64,000 nucleotides of DNA from Onchocerca lupi (Eukaryota; Nematoda; Chromadorea; Rhabditida; Onchocercidae): positions 186,001-250,000 of the forward strand of contig JAOVVO010000008.1 of the NCBI GenBank assembly GCA_028564675.1, read 5' to 3'. Both the position numbers and the translations under genes were made by a program. Each line of letters begins with the position of its first letter. The first letter of the stretch is position 1. Positions 38,901-50,949 of this stretch are shown piece by piece. The notes beneath the pieces were generated by a model. It ran no database searches. It was not told the origin of the DNA and saw nothing but the letters and a program-made list of their open reading frames with translations.

Positions 38901-39876
38901 AGTGTATGCAGTATAACAAAAAAAAAAAAGAAAAAGTTTTAAAAATAAATTAAAAAAATCAGAAATTTCAACATTCTTTGGAAATCTTGAGAAATCAGTG
39001 TTTGATAAAGTGAATGATACTTTGCATGTTTCTAAAACTTATATTTTACTATACTTGTATCTTGCTATTCTCTACAAATGACTCGGGACTTGCCAAATAG
39101 ATAACAGATCGAACCAAAGATTTGCCATATAAACGACAAGTTATGGCAAATCTTGAAATTAAAGAAAAAATAAATTAAGGCATTGCTGCTTGATTAAAAC
39201 CAATAAAACCAAAGCAATGTATTCCCTAACTTCATTTTTTTGGACATGGAATTTTCGGTGATAAATTTGGCAGGACCAAATCTAAATCTTCTGCAAAAAT
39301 ACAAAACTCTGAAAAATAAAACTACAAAAAAGGAAAAATGCGCTTTATAACTCTACTTGTTTCCACATGATTCATAGCCCATGATGGCATTTCTGATGAA
39401 TCCCAACGCTTGAAGGCCACCGTGTTACTGGGATGTAATTTTTCTCTAATGATTTCGATACCAGAACAAATCGAAAAACCCACAAGCGGTAGCTTTTCCA
39501 AATTCTTCTAAAATATATTACGCATTTCACATAATTTTTGGGTCAACCTTAGAAAGAACTTTAGAATATTTATTACTGTCATAAACTATATTATCTAATT
39601 AACCTCAGTTGTTCGAATCAGTGGATTCTCATCAATCAGTACGTTCTGCAGCATGCTTTTAAATTATTGGAAACTTTTGAACACTGGAAGAGCTCATCAA
39701 TTTTTGGATGAAAAATTTTTTAAAATATACAAATTCTGAAAAATACATACCATAAAAACAAGATTTACACAGAAATTTGAGTGAAATTCACAGTATTTCC
39801 ATAGCGATGTATTCGAAACAACGTAATTTTTGAATCGAATAAAATGCATCTTTTCATATTCGAGATTCGAATTCAT
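35951..39876 (-). CDS. RING-finger protein with second, degenerate C-terminal RING-like module
   Basis: Exons in transcript order: 39876-39751, 39645-39604, 39507-39357, 38645-38479, 38054-37920, 37448-37271, 36180-35951. All phases fit, giving 342 residues. Residues 1-207 match no family I know and contain a Lys-rich segment (about 182-195). RING 1 is at 213-263: CTFC, CNH, CCKVC, CPVC, with a Lys/Arg-rich insert before the last pair. A second Cys cluster follows at 281-324: CLLC, C288, GCGC, C307, C315, CPHC. It resembles a RING in which His is replaced by Cys and the sixth ligand is displaced. RING proteins are usually E3 ubiquitin ligases; that activity is inferred. The start chosen is the first in-frame ATG after TTTCTTACAG, where the spliced leader could join. 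The frame is open 9 codons further upstream, so an earlier exon cannot be excluded. Confidence 0.82.
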
Positions 39877-39905
39877 CCCAGAAATACTCAAATTGCATTC
39901 AATAT

Positions 39906-39915
39906 CTGTAAGAAA
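39906..39915 (-). promoter_or_regulatory. Likely trans-splice acceptor of the RING gene
   Basis: TTTCTTACAG on the minus strand, 29 bases before the chosen ATG. I found no upstream exon of matching phase in the 640 bases to the zinc-finger gene. An SL acceptor is therefore the simplest reading. Confidence 0.4.
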
Positions 39916-40344
39916 GCACTGGTTACCCTATTTCCATAACTGAGATATATCAATATTGGTCAATGAAAAGTTGAAAAGAAGTATCACTGCTTCACAGATT
40001 TTAATTGCAAGTATTACTTAAATATGTCACGTGATAACTGCATTATCATTTCTATTGTTTCATTCGCTCTATTATTTCAGTTTAATGATTCCAAAAAGAA
40101 AAAAATGCTTGAATTTTTGAAATAAAACACTACAGCGTATTTCTATAAAATGGATTATTAAACATAGGCTAATATCATAGAAACAAAAAAAGAACATTTC
40201 AAAAAAAATTTATTGACGGTATTTAGAGAAATACTGAATCAAAAATGTATGACATTATTTGTTCTTTCCAGAAAATTGCAAATGTCGTCAAATTAATTAT
40301 GTATGCAGATAAAACTATAAAATCAAAATAATGATATTATATCT

Positions 40345-40350
40345 TTTATT
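40345..40350 (-). terminator. Polyadenylation signal of the zinc-finger gene
   Basis: AATAAA on the minus strand, about 195 bases after the stop at 40545. Confidence 0.45.
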
Positions 40351-40491
40351 TATCAAGAAAATAACACTCCATCCACTATGAATCGAAGCTTTATGGCATG
40401 CATATACAAACTGGATCTATTCAATGAAATGCAGTCATAGAGAAATACATAAACGAATATAAAGCAATAAAGTAATTGATATAAACTAAAA

Positions 40492-40494
<3 letters not shown>

Positions 40495-40525
<31 letters not shown>
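40495..40525. repeat. AT microsatellite
   Basis: About 15 AT dinucleotides within the 3' UTR of the zinc-finger gene. Confidence 0.9.
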
Positions 40526-40528
<3 letters not shown>

Positions 40529-40544
40529 TAAAAACTTTTGCTAA

Positions 40545-43500
40545 TTAATTTAAAGTACGACGCCAAGTTAACAAATCATTGCGATCAAGCAAATCAATGT
40601 TGTCCCGTTCATGTTCCCGACGGATATGTGCCAGTAAGCATTCTCGATCTTGGAAATGCTCCAAACAAAGCTTACAAATTTCCGTTCTTGTTCTAAAAAT
40701 TTTTTGGATTAGAGACTAATAAAAAAAAAAAATTCGGACTTAAGAAGATAATATTCTTTAAAAAACAATTAATGCAAAAACTAAAACTTACTTAAAAATC
40801 TAACATTAAGATTAATTTAAATATTAATATTAATGGATATAAAATCAGCTCACATGAATGACTGAAACTGATCGCTGTTTACTGTTGTTGTTGCTCCACC
40901 CAAATGGCGAGTTAACTGCGGAAGCGAGAAAAACTAGAAAAAGAAAACAGATCAAACCAGGAATAAAACTGTCGGAATCTAAAATTTTCTCCCTTTTTAA
41001 AATATTTTCCATTTTCTAATTTCTGAATATTCCCCAACATAATAATTGCTTCCTGATGTGTATTGTGTAGTAGTTACCTGTGCTGTCTCATGATCTTCGC
41101 TAACAAAGTGTGCATCACTTTCTTCCTGACTGGAAAAACTTTCGTCGCAAATGACACAGTTGGAGATGAATGTCGGTGGCTGCGATAAAGAATCGAAATA
41201 TTGCGCATTTGTATATAAACTTAATGGTAAATTGGTAAGTTCAATCGATGCATTCACCGGTACCATTATGATATTCGTCTGTAATCGAAGTTAATGAAAA
41301 AACAGTCAATTAGTGACAGCCATGATCATCTGATCATTTCGAGTGACCGACGATTAAGAAGTCGAAATATAGCATAGTTAAATGATCAACGGTTATTTAA
41401 CTGCGCTCTATTTCAATTCGCTAATCGAAGTCTTTCCGCTGCCAATTTCAATTTATCCCACCTAATATCTATTTGTTGGTAGATTACTGATGGCTTCATA
41501 TAAAATTTGGATTTTAAAATTAAACTTCAGAAAACAGCTTACTTCTTTTTCTGATAAAAAAGAAAACATGCGCCGTGAATCGACAATTATAAATGAACCA
41601 GCATCCAAGAATGGATAAGAAACAGCAATTCGAAGCATTACACCTTCCGGTGATAAAGAACGTAGCATCTGCATTGGAATCACAATCGCACCACAATTAT
41701 TTATTTCATTCACATCGCTAACACTGCAGTTGAAATACATCAAAGTGATTTAACTTGTTAATAAGTTTGAAAATTTGACTGTAATTGGAATTAATAGTTA
41801 AAATCAGTGCACTGACAGACGTGATACAATTGGAGATGTTTTTAAAAAAATTTGTTAGATTTGAAAAACATGTATAGTATAAAATTTGCAAAGAATTCAA
41901 CAGACAAGAAATATCATGTAATTGGTAACTTACGAAATTTCATTAATTGTTACTTCAACAGTTTGTGAATTTAAATGCGGCTGCAGTCTCAATACGAGAT
42001 GCGTTACAGTAGTGTTGATGTCCTAAATTCAAAAGAGATCAGTCGCAGCCAGACATTCGCATGAATTACTACGAGCTTTTTAATTCTGAATAAAGCAAAG
42101 AAAAAGAAAATATTTTCATCCCATAAATCTGAACCTTGTTTATAATACGTGAAAAAGCAGAATTAAAAGAAGACTGCACAAATCCAGCATTCTTAAGATC
42201 AGGTGCAAGCTGTGACGCAGTTGCCTGAAATTGCTCGTTGGTGTTCAAGGAAGACGCAGCGCCATTAATACCATCAACCGTGACATATGAATGGAATTGT
42301 CTCACGTGTGCATCACGGCTACGAGCAGTTCTATAATCAGCATTGAATTCTTTTTAAATTGATGGTGAAAATGTGAAAATTTAAAGAAAACCTTAACAAT
42401 TTCTTCCAAAAGCAATAAGTGTAATGAACTAACTTAAACCGTTCTTTGCATGTTTCGTCGGTACATTTGAAAGATTTCTCTTCTGCATGAGCTAAATATA
42501 AATGCTGCCGTAAAGCTGATAACGAACAATAGCATCGCTTACATAATGCACACATTTCACGCGCATTACCCAAATCCTCATGTATTTTCAAGTGTTGATA
42601 TAAAGTTGATTTGACACGAAAAGATCGCTCACATATCCCGCATGAAAAGGGTTTCTCACCTAAAATAAAAATTTGGAAGAAAAATTTCTTTTCTAATATT
42701 CAACTAATTTATAGCTAAAAAATAATGTCATGCGTAAAATCAAAAGTTTTTGGAAAAGATACATATTTAAAATAACAACCATCATTAAACACAAGAAATC
42801 AGGATTCCATCAAAAACAAGTGTAACTATCTTTCTCAAAATGAAATTTTGAGAAAATGAACAAGATTACCAGTATGAATTCTCTTATGTCGCACCAAATC
42901 TGATGGTTTTTTGAATCGCCGATCACAAACATCACAGATATGAGATCGCTAAAGAAAAGTTACAAATACAATACAGCAGCTACGAATTCATCCAAATTTA
43001 TTTAATTATTTAAATCGATAAATTACTCGATCCTTGTTTTCAAGAATATAATTCATATTTTTCTTCTATCTCATTCTCATCTTCTTCAGCCAAAAGCATA
43101 TTGCTTTAATCACGAGAATAATTGAGGGTTACACAGAAGAGATAGGCCCTACTTTGTAATAAAACACTCTTTTCCGACATAGTACATAACATATTCAATC
43201 TACTGCTTTTAATTTTCTTTCTCATGTAATCTATCGTCAATTTTTTTTCCTCGCAAATTTTTTTCATTTTTTTTTTCTCTTTTAATTTCTCTAGTGCATG
43301 AAAATAAATGCAAAAAATCATCCATAATCATACTAGCGTTACATAATGAAATTTTCAAAAAGACATTTTCGAATAGCGAGACAAACAGTATATATTTATA
43401 CAATTTTTAGTAATATTGTCAATAGGCCTGGTAATAAAATCAAAGATGAGCTAATTAAAAATTCGAGTAATGAAGTCAAAAGAAAATGATTGATAAAATC

Positions 43501-43663
43501 AGAAATACACAAACCTGGTCTTCCTTCAGCAAGAAATTTGTACCATCGGTGAAATTTCGTTGTTCATGTTGATTCTGCAAATGATGCTGTTTTTAAATAT
43601 TTAATTATATTAAAATTAGTCTGAAATTTCTTTTCTTTTTCTCACTTCCAAATGTGCCAGTAA

Positions 43664-43700
<37 letters not shown>

Positions 43701-46700
43701 ATTAAGCAATGCACAGAATTTCCATGATCAAATCTCTTTAAAATTAGCAAAACATCGATGACTTTTTTTTTTTTTTACAAACAAAGAGCTTAGCCTTCCT
43801 TACATTAATTCATGTTTTTAACGTATTCTTAATGTAAATGAACACAGACTTAAAGAAATTTCTAGTAAATCGACTAAGTTAGCTCGAAATCTTCTGAAAA
43901 CAAGCATACTGCAAATCAGATAAAAAGCAAATGATAACAGCCATTTAATTACTTGCTCTTTTGTTAAGTTATCAGCAGTTCAATCGCTTCAATTCTTAAT
44001 TGGCAAATAGAAGCCAAAATCCTCTCAGCTTGTTTGATATTTGCCATGCTTTCAAGATAAAGTGATAAACTAAGATGGAGTTTTTACACCAAGATAGAGT
44101 GACAAACCAGCTTTAGGAAGGAAAAATAGTTTTCGAAAAAATCTGAGATAATTTCAAATAAGAAAAACGTACAGGACGATGGAACGCATGCAAATGATCA
44201 GCAAGGCCAATACATCCGGAAAAGGTTTTCGAGCAATGATTACACATCAGAACAGGAAGACTATGTAGCGGATCGGAAACCATATTGTATAAATGGGTTG
44301 ATAACGTTGCATCTGCAAATTATTGTAAACATGGAAGAAACACAATAGGAAACGAAATTCGCTAAATATACCTGAGCTGAAGCTAAAAAAGCACACAGGG
44401 CAGCGAGTCTCCTGAGATTTTTCAACTGCCAAACCGTTTATTAGATCACAGTCTTGTGACATCAAACACGTATTCAAATATGATGTCTGAAAAAGCTAAT
44501 TATTTGAAAAAACTAAAATTTAAACTTATTTGAAATCTTTGAAAGTTTCATGTTTCCAATTCTTTCATCAACTTTGACGGCACTCAGTCTTCTATTAACG
44601 TTGTGCCACGTACTGTTCATTAAAACGAAGTTAATGCATAAAGTTTAAATTTGGCTAAATAATAAACAAAGAAATGAACGAAATTATGTTGGTTACCTCA
44701 GTTGAATTTTCAAGACTCAACTGTTTCGAATCAGATTCCAAAGATGAAAAATCAAAATTGGTAAGATCATTTTCACTAAAGTGAGCATTGTCCTGCTCAC
44801 TTTTACTGAATAAATTGTCGGGTGACCAAGAAAGAGATTCCTGAAATAAATCTTTTATCGCACAAAATGAAAGCAATCAATAACTCAACAGAGTATTTAC
44901 TTCATTTAATTCCAATCATTTAATAAATAAAATATTTTAATATTTGTTATAATTATGATTTTTACAAAGATTGCTCAGTCCGATTAACTAAGTTTGCAGT
45001 CAGTTTTCTACTACCAGTTGAAGATCTAACTGACAGATGTTACATTCATTGCCTTATTCGATGCAAAGACATATATTAATCATACCAAATAGTTTTGAAA
45101 TCAAAAACAACTGAAACCATATCTCAGCAATCAAGAACGATGTTAGAACTGATGACTGTACTGACTTCGATTGCGGCAAATGTCAAAAGCAGTATTACAA
45201 CTTACAAAGTTTATTAAGCTATTGGGTCGTGAATGTTTGCTTGCATGTGCTTTCAGTTGAGAATGGCGCCTGAATGTCTGATTACAGGTCAAACACTTGA
45301 ATGGCCGCTTATTGGTATGTATCTCGCTGTGATATTTTAACTGGGCTAAAAAAAAAAGAAAAAAAAAAATTAGTTTCACATTTAGAAATGATTTTCGAAA
45401 GAAATATACACATATTGAAGATTTTTATGAAGAAATTCATTCATATCTGCACAATTAAATATTGATATCGCTACAATTTCATTAGGTCTTAGTTGATATT
45501 AGCGATATTTGTACTTGAAGAAGGTAAATTTTTGTCGCATCCAACAAACGGAGGCAATATGAGATTCCTACACCATAGAGTAGATCGCATATTTGTGCGA
45601 TTAAAATAATCTCTCAAAATTAACTTTCTTTTGGAAGATAAAACTAAATACTATTTCCCAAAATTACATACCTAAGGAGTAAAAAGATTTGTAGCATAGT
45701 CGGCAGATGTGCGGTTTAATGCCTGTGTGCCGATTGATATGCTCCTTCAAACAACGAAGTGTTGAAAATGATGCTGTGCAGGTACGACATTTGTAGGGCC
45801 TCCGTTCGGGTTCACTATTTACAGGAGTATTTTCAGTAGGTGGCAAAAGTTCTAGTAAACTTGCAGACGAGCCTACTTCAGCATTTGTTGTTAAACAAGC
45901 TATTTGATGCTGTTCCAACGCTTTTTTGCTCAGGAAAATCTAAAAATTAAGAGTCTATCCTTCTTTATATATGTGAATTCAAAAAGAATTCTGGAATTAA
46001 AAAATATATACACACCGTGGAATAAGTGATAAATAAGAGATATCGTAATTCTCAAAAAAATGATGATGAGAAGGAAATATCTAATGTCTTATTATAATGC
46101 ATCAATGTGTACAATAATTAGACATAAAATAATTGAAAACAAACGTACTTGTGAACACACTCCACAATGTTCCAACGGCCTTTCGTGGATTTTGAGATGC
46201 CGGCGCAATGATGGTGTCGATGCTAACTGGAAATTACATTTATTTAGTTTTTTTTTTGCAATATTTTCAATTCCTATAATTCTCGATTTTTGATCCCTTA
46301 AGAACTTGTAAAATAATACGTTTACCTGTTTCATACAAACAGGACATCGTGCACACGTATAGTAATTGTCGGGATGGTCAGCACGAACATGACTATCCAT
46401 ATGCAATTTCAACGAAGACTTCAAATTGAAATCTCGACCACATCGATTGCATGAAAATGGCCGTTCACCAGTATGTATTCGATAATGTCGCACCAAATCA
46501 GATGTTTTACCGAAAGCTTTCCCACATATACAGCAATAAAACAGTTTGCATTTTCTGTTTTGTTTCTAAAATTTTTTTTTTTTTTTCAAATTGCATAGCA
46601 ACAAATATTGGACTCATAATAATGCTTCACACTGCAAGTCCAGAACTCTTTATAATTCATAACTTACAAAAGAAGATCAATTTGGGAAACATATTTAAAA

Positions 46701-46815
46701 TTATATGGGAAAAATCAGTCAATAAAGATTGAAGTGAAAACAATTAAAAAAGTAAGAAAACTTCACATAAACTTAATCTTCGTATTAAAAAATTTGAGTG
46801 GTAATGAAGCTCAGC

Positions 46816-46853
<38 letters not shown>

Positions 46854-49800
46854 GAAAAGAATGCAATCAATCACATTTTTTTAATTCAAATTTAATTCAT
46901 GAGAATTCCAGAAAATACCTCTGGATTAGTAGTTTCTTCTTCGGTGACCAGCGAATTTTTTAAGACTACTGAAAAAATAATCTTAATTGAAAATTTCAAA
47001 CGTAAGAAGCTAAAAAACTGCGAAGAAGTTAAAGAGTACAAAAGAGATATATATCTTTGACTTGAAAGGACGGAAAAATTGCTTCTGAATATAAGACATT
47101 TGAATAACTCAATTTAATTTAAATGAATTCATCAAACCTTGTTCTGGATGCCGTTTTCGAGCATGTACTTGTAATGGCTGCAATGAAGTGAATACACAAG
47201 TACATTTTAGACATCGAAAAACTGTACGTGATGTAGCATCTGGAGGATGTAGAAGTTTCACATGTCGACGCAAATTTCCAGCCTGAAAAAAGCAAATCCT
47301 TGACTACCGGATATTTTCCAAAACATTTTCAGAATTAGAAAAATTAAATTAACCAACTTGAAAAATCATGAGCTTAGAAAATCTTTGAAAAAATGAAATA
47401 AAAATATATTATTTTACAAATTTAATAAAAAATAATACAGCATAAATGTCTCGAGAAAAATATTGAAATAAAAAGGAAGGATAAAAAGTAACTGAAACTA
47501 AAATTAGAAATAAAATTTAAGAAATCTAGTTCATAGAGAATGAACTGAATTTCTAAATTTTTTTTTCCTTTTTTTTAAATTCAATTCATCACTTCGAGTC
47601 AGACATAGAAATCAATTTCGTTTCTAATCAGTCACGAGATTAGAGAATTAAAAAAATCACATTTTCTTAAACACTATTCATCATTTAAAGAGATTCAATC
47701 CCTTAATAGTTCTTTCAAAAAAAAAAAAAGCTCACTTGTGAAAAGGTTGCATCACAAAGTGAACATTTATGATTTTGAGCAGTAGATGCATTATGAATCA
47801 GCATATGTTGTCCCAGAGAAGCTTTTTGAGAGAATCGTTTCCCACAAATTTCACAAACAAAACGACGTTCTTCTGATATGTGACATAGAATTATATATAA
47901 AGCATAATTATATGAATATAAATTACTACCAAAATGAATTCGCCTTTAGCTTCTTCGAATAAAATCCAGTCCAAATCTAACAAAGTATTTTTCTCCTCTC
48001 TATCATGACATCGATGAATTATTTTGAATTTATTCATGAAACAAAGATAATCTATTTCATGTCATGCTTGAAAATTATACGAGAAAAACTGCGATATTTT
48101 ACAACTGCATCGGCAGCTTTATCTCCACGACACGTTAGAGACATAATGGAACGAATTTTACGATGAATTCCAATAAAGCTTGGAAACTTGAATAAAATCA
48201 GAAGAGCTTACTTGTATGGACAACATAATGTCGCATCAATTCAAATTTTTTTCTAAAAGATTTGCCACATGCTTCACATTTATGAGCTCTATTACCAGGA
48301 TCTGATTCACGTTTCCGTTTATTTCTTTTCATTGTCTTACTGAAAACTAATGAAAAAACACATTATGCCAATAAGCATTATTTTATCTATGCATAATAAT
48401 CTCTAGACTAAATAAAGGTGTGCTAGTTAAAGTCCGAATGTTCTTAAAAATTGCTTCCGACTGTACCTTATGTATGCTCGATATGACAGCTACTAGATCT
48501 AGATATATCTTTTGGGCTTCACGTTCTATTTCTTCCGCTACAGATTAATGCCATTTTTTTTGAAAATTCGGTAAGTTATCGTATATTTTTTTTTTTTTTT
48601 TGATATTTAATTAAATAGCTGCTCATTATATCCGAAATTTTCTCTCAAAAACAACCAGAATTAATGAAAATTACTTTATTTTCCGATGCATCTGTTGGTG
48701 TTCATCCATTGCTTGTTTGCTCAACATAGCAATACCACATTTTTTACATATTTCAACAGTAGCGATATTTTCCAAGCGAGGATAACAATGTTCTAAACGC
48801 AAATGTTTGTTCAAAAGTGCCTAAAATGGTAAAGTTAAGCAAGAACATATAATTTCCAATGTTCACATAAAAAACACAAAAATTCAGTTAACCATCATTA
48901 GGACTTTCCGGAATTATTTGAAATCGGTCCAATGCCTTTCATAGAACTCACCAGACTAAATATTGTAGCAACGAGACAAGGATTTGTTAAATTGATCATA
49001 CGAGCTGTCATAATTAAACAAAATTTAGTTCAATTTCCCGGTATTTTAGACTTATTGGCATTTAACTATAAATCAGCACACGGCTATAGTAGTTTCTAAG
49101 ATTACAAAAAAATATATAAAAACATTATTTCTCAGTCTAAATATATAATACATTTATTTTTCAATTTTATTCAATCATTGGCTATATTAAATCCAAATGA
49201 GATAATTAAATTGAGATAAATAAAAGATTATCCTGTATGAATTAAATTGATAATGAACCTGAAAATCAAATTCTTCCTTACAAAAGGTACATATAAGCGA
49301 ATCGTTCAGGCCGTGGATTTGAAGGTGCGCATAATAAGCAGCTAATCTAGCATACTTCTTTGGACAGAACGAACAGATGTATTTATTATTTTCAACCATT
49401 GCTTTAGCATGTTGTCCAAGGTGGTGCAGTTTTAAATTATGCTCCTTATTATACTCTTTATCGCATATATCACACCTAAAACACTTAATTGACAATTTGT
49501 ACTGAATTAAATCAATTATTTGACTCATTAATTTTTTATTTCAGTTGTTTGGAATTTTAATGAAATAATTTTAATGAGACATATTTCAGTATTTCCTATC
49601 ACATTTGATCAGCTGAAAAATAAATTCCGAGAAAGTAAATAAATAAACGTACTTGTAATATTTTTCTAATTTACAATTTTTGGTATGATTCAAATACTCC
49701 TCCAAATCGAAAAGAGCATCACAAAGGTTACATCGCGCCAAATAGTGTGTCTACAAATAATTATAATTTATTCACAACAAATAAATACTAACAGAATGGT

Positions 49801-50910
49801 AATTTGATTATCTAAACAAAATGAACTGATATTTTTAGGGTTCTCCCATATAGCTGTATAATCAATGCGCTGAAAGACAGAGTATTTCAAGAAGTTCAGT
49901 TCAGGATTGATTTTAATGAAATTGCAAACAAATTAAAGATAGATTCTTTTCTTATTTCACAGAATTCTTCGGAATTTTCGATATTTGCTAAACTAAACTC
50001 AATATGAGATTAAATCGTTCGATTCCTTCTAGAAAAGACTTTCAAAAAACTTTTGTTTTGCAAAAATAAAGAATTATGATTGACTGTATTTAAAATTAAT
50101 GATATGCAAATAAGTTTGGTCATGTTTCTGAACTTACATTGCTCGAAATTGGCGTACTGAACGAATTATCGACCCATGTTGAAGTTGATGATTCTTGAAT
50201 TAAATATATTTTATTAATTAATTTTAAGTAAACAAAGAAATAAAATACGAAAGCGCCTTTAATAACTAAAAAATTTCTTCGGTTTATCCGAAACAGCTCG
50301 ATAAAAAAAAAAAGAAAAAAAAACTACAACTTCATTTAATACTTGAATGTATAATTAAGCATAACAACTGGGACAGTGCAGAGGAAGATTATAAATCATT
50401 TATTATTGTATATCCTTCGATTCCTAATTTCGAATATGGCATCTTTTAAAAAGCTATATCCGGAACACTTTCATGTTTCATTCCAGTATCTCATGGATAT
50501 AATCAGATATTATCTCTTCCAAACAAAGTCTTCAATTGCTTTCTTTAATCAATTCCACTAGCAGAAGTGCTGATGAAGGTTAGGAGTTTAATGAAATCAT
50601 CCTTCTATGCAAGATTCATAAAACAATTTTTCTTTTTCTTTTTTTGAATAACAACACTAGGACTTAGAAGAAGCAGCAAAAACGAACCATTTTGAGCGCA
50701 TTCATATCTAAGCATTTGCTCTTGTTGTTGTTCTTGCTGCTGAAGGTGGCGATCGTGTTGTTCTGTTGATATATTTTGATGATATATCGTCGATCCAGAT
50801 AATGTAAATGAATAGTTATCGGATCTTCCACCATTTTCTGGATTTTCATCAATTATTACATAACGAATTCCTTCTGGATTGCTGTCAGTTGTCATTTTGC
50901 TGTGTTGCAT
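40545..50910 (-). CDS. Multi-C2H2 zinc-finger protein (about 24 fingers)
   Basis: Twenty-five exons in transcript order: 50910-50688, 50193-50138, 49750-49653, 49475-49259, 48820-48675, 48339-48212, 47872-47736, 47282-47138, 46968-46919, 46565-46326, 46226-46149, 45939-45672, 45345-45206, 44840-44697, 44486-44372, 44312-44173, 43574-43515, 42948-42870, 42659-42434, 42330-42135, 42022-41934, 41723-41543, 41278-41078, 40933-40854, 40692-40545. Every junction keeps phase, giving 1,194 residues. After a polar N-terminus with a Gln-rich patch come fingers at about 100-243, 260-383, 413-500, 506-642 (one C2HC), 722-775, 800-920, 1088-1113 and a last one at about 1152-1175. Fingers 1 (CNLC...H...C) and 13 end in Cys instead of His. 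Several TGERP/TGEKP-type linkers imply DNA binding. A finger-free acidic stretch (643-690) and a non-finger domain (about 925-1060) interrupt the arrays. Likely a nuclear DNA-binding regulator. I cannot name the orthologue. Confidence 0.9.
43665..43698. repeat. Run of 34 A in a zinc-finger gene intron
   Basis: Uninterrupted A homopolymer. Confidence 0.95.
46821..46852. repeat. Run of 32 T in a zinc-finger gene intron
   Basis: Uninterrupted T homopolymer between zinc-finger exons 9 and 10. Confidence 0.95.
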
Positions 50911-50940
50911 CGCTTTTTAAAATCATAAAATTTTATTCAT

Positions 50941-50949
50941 CTGAAACAA
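50941..50949 (-). promoter_or_regulatory. Likely 3' splice / trans-splice acceptor of the zinc-finger gene
   Basis: TTGTTTCAG on the minus strand, 30 bases before the start codon. The leader after it carries two short upstream frames (50940-50923, and one overlapping the start codon). Confidence 0.4.

Noticed and set aside
46060..46732. Plus-strand frames across the zinc-finger gene
   Set aside because: Antisense shadows of exons encoding C2H2 motifs on the minus strand.
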